Assembly (NCBI RefSeq): GCF_000330505.1 | Contig: NW_004191777.1 | Coordinates: forward strand, 464,316 to 528,315 | DNA from: Entamoeba invadens IP1 | Taxonomy: Eukaryota > Evosea > Mastigamoebida > Endamoebidae | DNA: 64,000 nt | Direction of reading: 5' to 3' | Shown here: positions 40,561 to 50,428 of the stretch, one piece after another | How the letters are laid out: each line of letters opens with the position of its first letter | Numbering within the stretch: position 1 is the stretch's first letter | Program-made: the position numbers and the translations under genes | The notes under the pieces: model-generated | Databases searched by the model: none | What the model was told of the DNA's origin: nothing | What the model saw: the letters and a program-made list of their open reading frames with translations, nothing else

Positions 40561-43521
40561 ATGGACGAGGCAGTGTTGAGTCGCCAACTGTATACAATAG
40601 GAAAGGAGACACAAATGAAGATGATGAACACACGAGTTTTGATTGTAGGTCTTCGTGGAATTGGAAGTGAAATTGCGAAAAACGTCATTTTGATGTCGGT
40701 GAAAGCTGTTGGGCTCTTGGATAACACTGTAGGTGGTGTTAGAGAGGTTGGGCAGAACTTTTACTACAGTGAAGCAGACATCGGGAAGAGTCTCAGCTCC
40801 GCCACAGCAAGTAAGTTTCAAGAACTCAACCCGACTGTTTCTGTGAACGCAGAGACTCGTGAGTTAACGAATGATTCGATATACGCTGACTACGATATTT
40901 TGGTGTTAACCAATTTACTTGGTGAGAAAGAGTCCATTGCAGTTAACGATAATTGCAGAAAACACAATGTAAAAATGGTGTATGCGGTGAATAGAGGGGT
41001 TTTCTCGATGATTTTCAATGATTTCGGAGATGATTTTGTTGTGAATGATACCAATGGAGAGAATCCAAGGAGTTTTATTATTAGTGAAATTTCAGACAAC
41101 ACTATACATTTTGTTGAAGACGATTTCTGTAACATGGAAGTCGGAGACGAAGTCAGATTTGATGAAATAGTTGGGATGAAGGAGTTGAATTATTCTGAGA
41201 ACGGCGGGAGGACGTTTAAATTGACAAAGAGGAGCGGTTACTCTGTTGAAGTGGGTGACTTGTCCAAGTTCACGAAGTTTGTGAAAGGAGGAAAGATGAC
41301 AGAAATTAAACCGAGGGTTACCTTACATTTCAAATCACTTAAAGAAAGACTCTACGAACCTGGTGAGATTACATTTTCGTGTTTGACCAAGATTGAGAGA
41401 ATGTATTTGATCCAACAACTTTTCCATGGACTAATGATTTTCAAAGACAAGTTTGGTACTTTTCCAAAGTCGCACGATACAGACGACTGTATGCAGTTCA
41501 TAGAAATTTTAAAAGAACTTAAGGCCGAGTTAAATGAACAAAGCGAGAAAATTGCTCGTATGTTCTGCTTAATGAGCAACGGGACAATCTCACCAGTGGA
41601 CACCGCGCTTGGAGGAATAGCAGCACAAGAGGTCTTGAAAGCTGCAAGTGGAAAGTATACACCGTATTGTCAGTACACTGTCTTTGACTGTTTAGAAGTT
41701 CTCCCAGACAATTACTTAGAATTGAAGAAAGATGAATTTGAATGTGAAGAGTCTCGGTATTCTTCCCAAATTGATGTAATTGGTAAAACCCTACAAAAGC
41801 AAATTGAAGATGTCAAAATGTTTTTGGTTGGAGCTGGGGCTATTGGGTGCGAAGTGATCAAGACGTGGGCGATGATGGGTGTTGGCAGAGGGAGTGGTGA
41901 AATATTCATAACAGACAATGACAACATTGAGAAGTCGAATTTGTCGAGACAATTTCTATTCAGAAACAAACACATCAATCAACCGAAGTCCAAAGTTGCG
42001 AAGGAATCGATTCAAGTGATCAACCCCGATATCAGAGTCAAAGATTTCCAACTGAGAGTCGGACCAGAAACTGAAAACGTCTTTGACGAGGATTTCTACC
42101 AAAATTTGAATTGTGTGACGACTGCACTCGACAATGTACAAGCTCGAAATTACGTTGATTCACAATGCTTGTTATACGGCCTTCCAATGATTGAAGGAGG
42201 TACTATGGGGACCAAAGGAAACACATTAACTGTTGTTCCATTTGTAACACAGTCATTTGCAACTGGAAGTGTTCACGAAGGTGCAGAGAAGAGTATTCCG
42301 ATGTGTACGTTGCATAATTTTCCAAATAACATTGATCATACAATTCAATGGGCAAGGGATAGGTTTGAAGGACTCTTTAAAAACGACATTGACCAAATTG
42401 AAAGTTACAACTCGGACCAGAAGAAGTTTTTTGAGAATCTCGACAAGGAAACTCCGAACAACCAATTAGCAATTTTGGAATCGATCATTGACAACGGAAG
42501 TACAACTGCCCCAAAAGACATGAAAGATTGTGTGAAGTGGGCATTTGGTAAGTATCAAAACTACTTTGTCGATTCAATTCAAAAGTTGATAACAGACTTT
42601 CCTGAAACCGCAGTAACTGACGAAGGAATTCCATTCTGGCATGCGCCAAAAAAATTCCCCCATGTTATTCCATTCAACAGAAATGAGAAAACGTGTGTCG
42701 ACTTTATAGAAGCTGCTTCGCTACTGAGGGCAGAGTGTTTTAATATCAAAGAAACGATGTCACGCGATACAATGTGCGAATTATGTGAAGAATATTTGAA
42801 GGAGAAACCAATGAGTATCGTGAAAGATGATGAAAAGAATTTAATGAGTGCAGTCAAACAATTGAAAGAGACTATTTCTCAACTGCACATACATTTGGTC
42901 CGCCCAATTGTGTTTGAAAAGGATGACGATACAAACCACCACATCGCGTTTGTGACGGCGTGCAGTAACTTGCGCGCAATGAATTACTGCATTCAACCGG
43001 CCGACTTCAATAAGACGAAATTTATCTCAGGTAAAATTATACCAGCCATGATCACAACAACGGCGGTGGTCTCTGGCCTTCAATGTATTGAATTATACAA
43101 AATATTGTTGAAGAAGCCGTTGGAGAGTTACCACAACTCTTTCTTGAATTTGGCCATTGGGTATTTGGACGGGACTGAGCCTGAAAGGGTTGTGAAGAAG
43201 AAGTTATGTGAAGGGATGGAGGTGACTATTTGGGACAAGTTTGAGTTTGACGGCAATTGTACTGTGAAACAGTTATGTGAAAAGATCTCCTCGAAGTACC
43301 CATTTGATGTTGAAAGCATCACCGGAGAGGATGTATTGTTATACTGCGCTTTCATTCCAAGTGCACACAAAAAGCTTGACAAAACATTTAAACAGTTGTA
43401 CCTCGACGCCAAGAAAGTCGAGTTCACCGGAAAGAAAATGGTGTTGGCCCTTGCGGTGAGTGGACAGAAGGAGACTTTACCTGATGATTTTGAGTTTCCC
43501 GACGTCATTTTAAGATTTTAA
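40561..43521 (+). CDS. UBA1: Ubiquitin-activating enzyme E1 (UBA1)
   Basis: 986 aa, near the usual E1 length of about 1020-1060. The inactive adenylation half shows RVLIVGLRGIGSEIAKNVIL. The active half shows KMFLVGAGAIGCEVIKTW for ATP binding, then the acidic ITDNDNIEKSNLSRQFLFR. The catalytic cysteine is in PMCTLHNFPN at about residue 582, followed by IDHTIQWARDRFEGLF. The C-terminal ubiquitin-fold domain that recruits E2 enzymes covers about the last 90 residues and ends FEFPDVILRF. It adenylates ubiquitin and passes it to E2 enzymes in cytosol and nucleus. It is intact and single-exon. The NAP/SET gene follows 88 bases downstream. Confidence 0.97.
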   Translation: MDEAVLSRQLYTIGKETQMKMMNTRVLIVGLRGIGSEIAKNVILMSVKAVGLLDNTVGGVREVGQNFYYSEADIGKSLSSATASKFQELNPTVSVNAETRELTNDSIYADYDILVLTNLLGEKESIAVNDNCRKHNVKMVYAVNRGVFSMIFNDFGDDFVVNDTNGENPRSFIISEISDNTIHFVEDDFCNMEVGDEVRFDEIVGMKELNYSENGGRTFKLTKRSGYSVEVGDLSKFTKFVKGGKMTEIKPRVTLHFKSLKERLYEPGEITFSCLTKIERMYLIQQLFHGLMIFKDKFGTFPKSHDTDDCMQFIEILKELKAELNEQSEKIARMFCLMSNGTISPVDTALGGIAAQEVLKAASGKYTPYCQYTVFDCLEVLPDNYLELKKDEFECEESRYSSQIDVIGKTLQKQIEDVKMFLVGAGAIGCEVIKTWAMMGVGRGSGEIFITDNDNIEKSNLSRQFLFRNKHINQPKSKVAKESIQVINPDIRVKDFQLRVGPETENVFDEDFYQNLNCVTTALDNVQARNYVDSQCLLYGLPMIEGGTMGTKGNTLTVVPFVTQSFATGSVHEGAEKSIPMCTLHNFPNNIDHTIQWARDRFEGLFKNDIDQIESYNSDQKKFFENLDKETPNNQLAILESIIDNGSTTAPKDMKDCVKWAFGKYQNYFVDSIQKLITDFPETAVTDEGIPFWHAPKKFPHVIPFNRNEKTCVDFIEAASLLRAECFNIKETMSRDTMCELCEEYLKEKPMSIVKDDEKNLMSAVKQLKETISQLHIHLVRPIVFEKDDDTNHHIAFVTACSNLRAMNYCIQPADFNKTKFISGKIIPAMITTTAVVSGLQCIELYKILLKKPLESYHNSFLNLAIGYLDGTEPERVVKKKLCEGMEVTIWDKFEFDGNCTVKQLCEKISSKYPFDVESITGEDVLLYCAFIPSAHKKLDKTFKQLYLDAKKVEFTGKKMVLALAVSGQKETLPDDFEFPDVILRF

Positions 43522-43609
43522 ATGATGGTAATTGAATAACATTTTATATGTTTGAAAATGTTTTTTGTGGTGCTATAAATTGTTTTTGAAGAAAACTGGA
43601 AATGACCAA

Positions 43610-44541
43610 ATGGAGGAGGACAATGATAATGACTACTCTCCTTGCGATGTTTGTGTTATACTATTTTCTGCACATGAGCTGACAAATAGAATTATATTCG
43701 TTACGTAGAGAATTGTACTCCTGAGGTGTTGGCTATGATTAAACGATGTGAATTTCTCCAAGTTTGTTGTTTCGAGTTGAAACGGTGGAGTAAAACAAAT
43801 ACTATACTTATAGTTGTTTATAATTAAAATAAAAGTTGCAATTAAATAATCACAAAACAGAACGTTGTCGACCAAGACGAGTTGAAGTACGAGCAAACAT
43901 GTTGGAGAGCCTTTGTTAAGTACATTGAAGACACTCAAAAGATCATCGAATCGGTTAAATCGAAGATAGCAAAGTTACAAGGGTTTTGGTACACCGTTCT
44001 GTTCCACTCGAGGTTTTTCGACTTTTATGCGACAAGCCCAAAGGATGTGAAGATTTTGATGTATTTAAAGGACGTCAGGTGTCATTCTTTTAATAGTCAA
44101 ATTGTCCCGTACCCTGGATCGATATCAAAAAAGACACTTAGGATGTCTTACACCGTAACATTTGTATTTAACCCTAATCCATACTTGTTACACACCACAC
44201 TTACAAAGAAAGTCACTTTCACACCACGACACCTGAACGAGACACCAATCATTATTAAGTTTGTTTTTAATAGAGTTTACTATGTAATAATATCAACTAA
44301 AAAACTTAAAAAAAGCTCTGGCGCACACTTTGTGGAAGGGAAAGACCCACACAGAATTAATGGAGTTGCCGTCGGATCATTTTTCGATTACTTTATGCCA
44401 TACGAACTCACCGACGACATGACGGACGAAGAAATGGATTCAATAGAAAAGGACTTCACAGTGACGGAAACACTTGTTCATAACATCCTTGGGAATTGCA
44501 TCGACTGTTTCCAGAAACAAAGCAATTTCCAATTTGACTGA
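43610..44541 (+). CDS. NAP/SET-family histone chaperone, three exons
   Basis: Exons 43610-43648, 43690-43761 and 43861-44541; all junctions are phase 0; 263 aa. Both introns start GTTTGT (41 and 99 bp). The acceptors are ATAG and ACAG. The spliced N-terminus reads MEEDNDNDYSPCD then NYIRYVENCTPEVLAMIKRC, then a long dimerisation helix (YEQTCWRAFVKYIEDTQKII). NAP landmarks: LQGFWYTVLFHSRFF, ILMYLKDVRCHSF, TVTFVFNPNPYLLHTTLTKK (cf. ENPYFTN-LTK) and SFFDYFMP near the C-terminus. It lacks the usual long acidic tail. The family shuttles and deposits H2A-H2B. SET versus NAP1 cannot be decided. Confidence 0.85.
43649..43689 (+). other. Intron 1 of the NAP/SET gene (inferred)
   Basis: 41 bp, GTTTGT...AATAG, phase 0. 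It is near the lower size limit for introns of this genus. Confidence 0.8.
43762..43860 (+). other. Intron 2 of the NAP/SET gene (inferred)
   Basis: 99 bp, GTTTGT...AACAG, phase 0. Confidence 0.8.
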
Positions 44542-44587
44542 GAACTTGGGAACTATAATTATAATATTTAACTTCGTTAATTTAGAA

Positions 44588-45613
44588 TTAGTACCACTGA
44601 ATGCCAAACACGCATCGAGCAGAAAATGTCTTGGGCGATGTTGCGCCGACAAAAACGTCTGCATCAAACTCTTTGCCATCGTCTTGTACGAATTCTTGAT
44701 TGATTGCATTTTCAATGCTACATGAAGATGAGGAGATGGAGAACCCATTTTTGACAGTAAAAAATGCGCCATTACCTAGTGAGACTATCCCATCTTCAAT
44801 ACTCTTTGGTGTGTATTTGTGAAGGTAGACTCCCATTATTGGACTTTTTAGAGTGAATAGAAAGACTGAACCTTTTGAATTGCCATCAACCAATTCGTCA
44901 ACGTACGTTCCAAAAAGGTTTCCTTTTGAATCGATGACTAAAAACATGTAATTCTTGACATTATTAACACTTAACTTCACCTCGCGTTCAACCCAAGAGT
45001 CAACATCTGTGGTGTAAGTGATGTGATAATTTGATAAGGCGGTCCAAGTCATGAGCTGGTACTGAACCGTCTTTAACTTGTCTTTTAACCCATCTTCTGC
45101 AAATTCACGAAGCTGCCGTTTACACTCGACCATTGCCTCTTTCCGCTCATTTTCTTCAACAAACTGGGCTTTTTTCCGCTCTTCCTCTTCTTTACGTGTT
45201 TGTTCCTCGACTTCTTTTTTGCGCTTTTCAACGTTGGTGATGGTCATCACTACAACAGCTGGACGGTCTTGGATTTTCTTCTTTGAGACGAAAGAGTCGA
45301 TTAGAACAATGTCAAATTTGATATTTTTGTTGACTGAGATATCGCAAAAGTCGGCAAAGTCGATTGTAAATTTACCTATGAGGACATTCTCACCACTCTT
45401 CTCCCAGTCGTAGCAATCAATCTGTAAAAGATCACCAGTGGACACAACACTAAAGGATTGATCCCATTTGGGATCACTGGTGTTGTTATCATGAGTGGTC
45501 TTGATCTCCATCCCCTTATCTAAAAAGACACAAAACGGGTTGCACCAGCTCGAGGTATCGACCTTGGGCCAATTCATCCCTTTCACAAAGGTGATTTCGT
45601 AAGACTTTGCCAT
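44588..45613 (-). CDS. C2-domain protein with coiled coil and TLDc-like C-terminus
   Basis: 341 aa. Residues 1-125 form a C2 domain (YEITFVKGMNWPKVD, NPFCVFLD, SDPKWDQSFSV, LLQIDCYDWE), likely binding membranes, perhaps with Ca2+ through the Asp in DPKWDQ and DCYDWE. Residues 130-185 are a Glu/Lys/Arg coiled coil. Residues about 200-341 resemble a TLDc domain: NYMFLVIDSKGNLFGTYV, SVFLFTL, LGNGAFFTVKNGFSISSSS and the terminal FGIQWY. The TLDc call is weaker than C2. A link to V-ATPase or oxidative stress is known for TLDc proteins but not shown here. Confidence 0.78.
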   Translation of the reverse strand: MAKSYEITFVKGMNWPKVDTSSWCNPFCVFLDKGMEIKTTHDNNTSDPKWDQSFSVVSTGDLLQIDCYDWEKSGENVLIGKFTIDFADFCDISVNKNIKFDIVLIDSFVSKKKIQDRPAVVVMTITNVEKRKKEVEEQTRKEEEERKKAQFVEENERKEAMVECKRQLREFAEDGLKDKLKTVQYQLMTWTALSNYHITYTTDVDSWVEREVKLSVNNVKNYMFLVIDSKGNLFGTYVDELVDGNSKGSVFLFTLKSPIMGVYLHKYTPKSIEDGIVSLGNGAFFTVKNGFSISSSSCSIENAINQEFVQDDGKEFDADVFVGATSPKTFSARCVFGIQWY

Positions 45614-46044
45614 TGAAAATAGAGGAGTGCCTTTTTGTAGTTCTTAATATGAAATGGTCTGAATTATTCAAAACTTTACTGTTCATTATGGTCATATTTA
45701 TTTAGTTTGAGAATAATAAAAAATATAATTCTTTAAATTAATTAAATATAATTCCAAATAAAATAATATATAGTTTTTTTATTTAAAAAAATACTATTTA
45801 AAAAGAAGATTAGAATGAAGAATTTGGAAGATTTTAATTGGCGACGCAGAATTAACTAAAATGAACCAAACTTTAAATAAAAAAACAACCAATTATTTAT
45901 ATTAGTAATATAACTACAATTTTTTAATATGTTAAAAATACAAATCTTAAGAGCTTAAAATATCATATAAATATTATTTAAAAATTTTAAATACAAAAAA
46001 TCAACAAGATATAAAAATGACAAGAAAACTTAATAAATACTCTT
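45614..46044. other. Divergent intergenic region, AT-rich
   Basis: 430 bases with both promoters, mostly A/T runs. An in-range ATG at 46017 is in another frame. Nothing else was recognised. Confidence 0.55.
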
Positions 46045-47196
46045 ATGGTACTTTATCTATTGTTAGCAGTTGCTATCTCCGCGAAGTGCTCAACAAGAAA
46101 GCCCGTTGTGTTGATCCATGGTATATTATCTAGTGTTCTTGAAGCCGAGGTGAATATCCCAGACGATTTAGAAATGCCTGAAGACTGTGCTCGACAACGT
46201 GATAATTTTAGAGTGTGGCAAGTTGCTGAAGACCTCAATCCCAAGAAGAATCGGTGTTTATTAAAGTACATGACACCCGTCTATAACACTGAAACAGGTG
46301 TTTTAGAAGACTTAGAAGGTGTTAATGTGACAGTCCCACAGTTTGGGTCAACGTATAGTAGCAGTTGCTTGGATCCTGGGATGTTGACATGCTCGTTAAC
46401 TGAGTATTTCCGCCCACTCATCAAGAAATTGAACAAATTGGGATATGTTGATGGCGTCGATTTATACGGAGCGCCGTATGACTGGAGATACACTGGCGGT
46501 GATTTCTATGCGAAGAGACTTGAGAACCTCTTAAAAAGTATTAAAGAGAAAACAGGCAAGAAAGCAGTGTTGGTGAGCCACTCCATGGGATGCCCTGTCA
46601 CATTTGATGCATTAAGTAAATTTAATCCAGAAGACTATGTTGAAAGATGGGTCACTGTTGGTGGTGCCTGGCTTGGTGCTGTTGAATTGTTGAATGAGGT
46701 GTTGAATGGTATTGATGGTGTTCCAGTCCCCAAGGATATGACCATTGATTTGGTCAGACACATTCCGGCGATGTTTTACATGACACCTCGTGGAGAACAA
46801 ATTACTGGAGAGTTAGTCAAAGTTGGAAACGATGTTTACACTGTTGACAATATTGGCGATTTGTATGAAAAACTTCCTGGTATGGAGGTGTATGGTAAAA
46901 AGTTATACAATGAGATAAAACCAACGGCTCCGATTATCAAGAAGGCTCCTGTTAAAGTGTACTGCACATTTTCCGATGGGTTTGAAACACCAAGAAGACT
47001 TGAAGGAAGTGATGTGTATTCCAGTTTCAATGTGACATACGATAACGGAGATGGCGTTGTCAATATTGAATCTTTACAATTTTGTAATACACCGGGATTT
47101 GCTGAAGAGGTGAAGTACTTTGGTAAATATCAACACAAAGGATTGCTTGGGGAACAAGTTTTAGTTGACTACTTACAACCGATGATTTGTGAGTAA
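46045..47196 (+). CDS. LCAT/PDAT-like secreted acyltransferase or phospholipase
   Basis: 383 aa with a short signal peptide (MVLYLLLAVAISAKC). Alpha/beta-hydrolase of the lecithin:cholesterol acyltransferase family: oxyanion strand KPVVLIHGILSSVLEAE, lid region, GVDLYGAPYDWRY, and the nucleophile Ser in VLVSHSMGCPV. Candidate acid residue is in YCTFSDGFETP or NGDGVVN; candidate His is in KYQHKGLLG. The catalytic triad therefore appears complete. Members transfer or release acyl chains from phospholipids in a secretory or lysosomal compartment. Related genes are multicopy in Entamoeba. It is intact. Confidence 0.92.
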   Translation: MVLYLLLAVAISAKCSTRKPVVLIHGILSSVLEAEVNIPDDLEMPEDCARQRDNFRVWQVAEDLNPKKNRCLLKYMTPVYNTETGVLEDLEGVNVTVPQFGSTYSSSCLDPGMLTCSLTEYFRPLIKKLNKLGYVDGVDLYGAPYDWRYTGGDFYAKRLENLLKSIKEKTGKKAVLVSHSMGCPVTFDALSKFNPEDYVERWVTVGGAWLGAVELLNEVLNGIDGVPVPKDMTIDLVRHIPAMFYMTPRGEQITGELVKVGNDVYTVDNIGDLYEKLPGMEVYGKKLYNEIKPTAPIIKKAPVKVYCTFSDGFETPRRLEGSDVYSSFNVTYDNGDGVVNIESLQFCNTPGFAEEVKYFGKYQHKGLLGEQVLVDYLQPMICE

Positions 47197-47595
47197 TTTT
47201 TAATACAAAGATTCTTTATGTCTTTAATTTATAAACCAAATTAGTTAATATTATAAATGACGAGTTGTTGTGGCGTTGTGTAATGGAGTTTTAATGTTCA
47301 AAACTCAAATATCTTAGATAGAACGTTGAGTCTTGTTTAATGGTCATAACTATTGATATATAATAAAAGTATTATAATGCTTTTTTTGGTTTCGACTTTT
47401 TTATTATACAACAGAAAAGGTATAATACAACGGGTTATTAGGGACATACCATTATTCCAGAAATATCATTCCTGTGTGAAATATTTATAGAAATACTAAT
47501 GCAATGGTTTATCTTATGGTATCTTTATAATTTGATAATTGGCATATCAAGAGCAATAGAACAGGGTTGAGTGAACTCCGATAGGACTTTACAAA
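47197..47595. other. Intergenic region, nothing recognised
   Basis: 400 AT-rich bases between tandem genes; no coding frame above background. Confidence 0.55.
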
Positions 47596-48201
47596 ATGAG
47601 TTTTTCAAAAGCCGACTTTGAGGAGCAGTCCAAACGTGTTATCACTGCTCTTCACGAATCAGGTAAGTTTGAATGGCGTTGGGACCCTCTTGGTTACATC
47701 TTCCATGAGAGCGAGATTGGTGATCTCACCACACCAATACATTTAGAAAACGACGATGACATTATAGAAGAAGAACCTGATGCCTTTAAGGTTGACTTAA
47801 TCAACAAGAATTTCAAAAAACGTTATAAAATGACACACAATGTAATTTACAACACGTCGTACCAAGTCCCACAACTTGGGGTTTCTATATTTGACCAAAT
47901 AGAAAATCGGTTTGTTGTCAAATTGAATGAAGCAACAGAGATATTAAAAAAGTTCAACGGCAGAGAAGTCCCAGACAACACAGATTCCATAAACATGTTC
48001 ATCACACTTGACGAACATCCACTTATTGACGACTTATACATGTTCTTTATACACCCGTGTGGGACTTCTTCGACAATCGAGACGGTGATTTCAACTGAAA
48101 AACGGGACTATTTGATTTGTTATCTCAGTTCTTATGGGCCTGATGTTTGTTGTTTTGAAAATTACTTGGCACTCCAACATGTACTTTTGAATGGTAAGTA
48201 A
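47596..48201 (+). CDS. ATG10-like (ATG12-specific E2) autophagy protein
   Basis: 201 aa. The order of motifs follows ATG10: N-terminal SKADFEEQSKRVITALHES, then FEWRWDPLGYIFHE, an acidic linker (DDDIIEEEPD), HNVIYNTSYQVPQLGVSIFD (cf. the ATG10 SYQVP-L strand), and LDEHPLIDDLYMFFIHPCGT. The Cys at about residue 155 in HPC is the expected catalytic cysteine, followed by LICYLSSYGPDVCCFE (cf. WLS-vGp). ATG10 passes ATG12 to ATG5. ATG3 is the alternative, but ATG3 is longer and its HPC is followed by R-H-A. Length and the SYQVP motif favour ATG10. Confidence 0.8.
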   Translation: MSFSKADFEEQSKRVITALHESGKFEWRWDPLGYIFHESEIGDLTTPIHLENDDDIIEEEPDAFKVDLINKNFKKRYKMTHNVIYNTSYQVPQLGVSIFDQIENRFVVKLNEATEILKKFNGREVPDNTDSINMFITLDEHPLIDDLYMFFIHPCGTSSTIETVISTEKRDYLICYLSSYGPDVCCFENYLALQHVLLNGK

Positions 48202-48312
48202 TTTACTATTCACTGACTTTGTTTGAGGCTTTGATGTTCTCAAACATCTGTTTAATAAAGGTGTTTGCAATGATGAATAGCATAATAACCAGATTATGTA
48301 AAGTAAATACAA

Positions 48313-50028
48313 TTAAAGTTCATCGTCGTACTGGTTCCAGTCGCGCACAGACGGAAAGAGTTGGTTCATTGTGTTTGGAAAACACGAATGCGAGGAATTA
48401 CCAACAACCAAATGTTTGAGAGATGGATGTGCCCACTCCTCTAAATTTGAAATGCAGATGATGTGAAGTTTTTCGAGTTTCAATTGCTTGTAGTCCTTTA
48501 CCACGTTTGTCGAAACATCCAGTGTGAGTTCTTTCACCGACTTTGGTAAAACGCACGAGTTTAAAAGTCTTTGTGATATGTATACTTTCTCAAGATGTTT
48601 AAGTTGGGATATGTCCAAGTCGAAATTCTGTGGCTGTTGTTTGATTTGTAACGCAATGAGAGAGTCTGGCAAATTTTTGGGCAATTCGGAACACGACAAA
48701 ACCTTTAAATTTGCACACTCTTTTTTCAAGTCAAAATTGGTGGGGAGACTCCCTTCAATCTCAAGTGAGCTGAGTGAACTCTGACACTGCGAGAGTGTTG
48801 GGAGGTCTTGGAGTGTTTTAGTGTCCACTTTCAGGTTCATCAACTTTCTTGGAAACTTAAATACATTAGAGAGTGAACACCCAATCATAGCAAGCGATAC
48901 CGCTGAGCAAAACTCTAAATTGCCGACGTTGGTTGATTTCAATTTGAGTTTCTGCAATTTGTTTAACACGTCAAATTGCAGCGATGAAAAGGTGTTGTTT
49001 GATTCAACTTCCAGTGAAGTCAAGTTGTTGTTCCATGGGATGCTGTTTCTGTCAAAATTAAAGCATGCGAGGTGCTCGACAGAATGCGGCAATTTTCCTA
49101 CTATTTCTGGGCACTTTACTGTTTTAAGAAAATCGAGGTTGTCCAGTTTCAGGCGGTTGATGGATTTCACTGATTCCGCAAAGTTGAAGTTTCGCTGCGA
49201 CAAGTCGATTGGTGTTGTTGTCTCCTCTTCTACTACAACTGCGCTGTTGTTGTTCGGTATGTAAATTTCGTTACTTTTATCGTCAACATTATTTGTGAAT
49301 TTGGTCACTGTCTCTTTGCCCTTTACTCCACTTTCCGACGAAGTAAAACAGACTTCCGCATACATTTTCATATCATTCAAAATATCTTTGTTTACGATTG
49401 TGGCGTTGAAGATCTCAATCACTTTTTTGTCGAAGTAGTGGTACTCTTTCAACTTCGGGTGAAAAGTGTTGACGAACTTTGTTTCGATTCTGACAAAATC
49501 AAGTCTCTGACTTTTGTTGGGAAAAATCGACTCGATAGGAATCGCCCACTGAAAGTTGTATATGGTGACTCTTCTTAATGCGGTAAAGAGACTTAAATTG
49601 CAAGCTCTGTTGATGTCGACATGGAGCACTGCTATTCTGTCTCTCAAGTCTTCTGCGAATGGTTGGTCTTCAAAAGTGTACTTATTAAATCTGAATAACT
49701 TGAATCGATCCAATATTTCTTTCTTTCCTCTCAGTTCCAAGTTATTAACACAGAGTGTTTCGGCTGAAGGAAGTATTTCGAAGATGTTTTCTGGGAGATT
49801 CTTATTACACTTCTCTCTCAGTTTGTACATCTCATCTGTCTCGAATTCGTTTCGAGAGATTCTTTTTGTAAAATATTGTGCGCATATTCTGACCATGTTA
49901 GTTGCTTCAAGGTACTTCTTATTAACAAGCTTGAGAGTGATAACATCTTCAAACGAGGGGAGGTATGGGACTATTGTGACAACAAAGACTGCTTCGAGGT
50001 GTGTCATCTTAGAATTTTGTGATTGCAA
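48313..50028 (-). CDS. LRR-like protein with F-box-like N-terminus
   Basis: 571-aa single-exon gene. The N-terminal 45 residues (LPSFEDVITLKLVNKKYLEAT) are F-box-like and parallel the gene starting at 12087. From about residue 290 it contains irregular LRR-type repeats of about 22 residues, such as LPHSVEHLACFNFD, LTSLEVESNNTF, LPKNLPDSLIALQIKQ and LPKSVKELTLDVS. This is a gene family expanded in Entamoeba. There is no signal peptide, so it is probably cytosolic; molecular role unknown. Confidence 0.82.
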   Translation of the reverse strand: MQSQNSKMTHLEAVFVVTIVPYLPSFEDVITLKLVNKKYLEATNMVRICAQYFTKRISRNEFETDEMYKLREKCNKNLPENIFEILPSAETLCVNNLELRGKKEILDRFKLFRFNKYTFEDQPFAEDLRDRIAVLHVDINRACNLSLFTALRRVTIYNFQWAIPIESIFPNKSQRLDFVRIETKFVNTFHPKLKEYHYFDKKVIEIFNATIVNKDILNDMKMYAEVCFTSSESGVKGKETVTKFTNNVDDKSNEIYIPNNNSAVVVEEETTTPIDLSQRNFNFAESVKSINRLKLDNLDFLKTVKCPEIVGKLPHSVEHLACFNFDRNSIPWNNNLTSLEVESNNTFSSLQFDVLNKLQKLKLKSTNVGNLEFCSAVSLAMIGCSLSNVFKFPRKLMNLKVDTKTLQDLPTLSQCQSSLSSLEIEGSLPTNFDLKKECANLKVLSCSELPKNLPDSLIALQIKQQPQNFDLDISQLKHLEKVYISQRLLNSCVLPKSVKELTLDVSTNVVKDYKQLKLEKLHIICISNLEEWAHPSLKHLVVGNSSHSCFPNTMNQLFPSVRDWNQYDDEL

Positions 50029-50090
50029 TTCCTAGTCTTTGTGACGCTTTTTATGTTGTTCCGTTCCACGTCACTTTGACAGACTATTTT

Positions 50091-50113
50091 TATATAGTTT
50101 GAAAAACTATATA
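50091..50113. repeat. Perfect 10-bp inverted repeat upstream of LRR-like gene
   Basis: TATATAGTTT (50091-50100), GAA, AAACTATATA (50104-50113). It is about 60 bases upstream of the LRR-like start on the - strand and 24 bases before a small possible gene on the + strand. Confidence 0.7.
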
Positions 50114-50136
50114 AAAGTTAATTATTTACCACCAAA

Positions 50137-50428
50137 ATGTCGAGTGTTGAGGTAATTGGTTTGACTTGACCATTTTATCGGATTTATTATTTTATTCAGG
50201 AGTTTGATATTTCAGGTAGTCGAAGAAAGTGGGAGACTTTTCGAAATGAGCTTTGATTTTTTTTTTACCCAAAAAAGTGACTTGCTTCACACAAAATGCA
50301 AACCCGGGAAATCTTACCCACTCAACTTGTTTATTCAAAAAGAAAAATCTAAGCTCATTACCATTTTGAGCAATCTGCTTCTGCTTCTACTTACGTCAAA
50401 ATTCTGCTCCACCAACGAAACAAAATGA
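50137..50428 (+). CDS. Possible small spliced gene, 75 aa
   Basis: Tentative. ATG at 50137 starts MSSVE. A 64-bp candidate intron at 50152-50215 (GTAATT...TTCAG) would join in phase 0 to an open frame ending at 50428. The product has an amphipathic middle (LHTKCKPGKSYPLNLFIQKE) and a Leu-rich end. The donor is not GTTTGT and no family is recognised. An alternative acceptor at 50199 gives only about 23 aa. It could be noise. Confidence 0.25.

Noticed and set aside
44474..44725. 83-codon frame on the + strand between the NAP/SET and C2 genes
   Set aside because: It overlaps the ends of two convergent real genes and has no motif.
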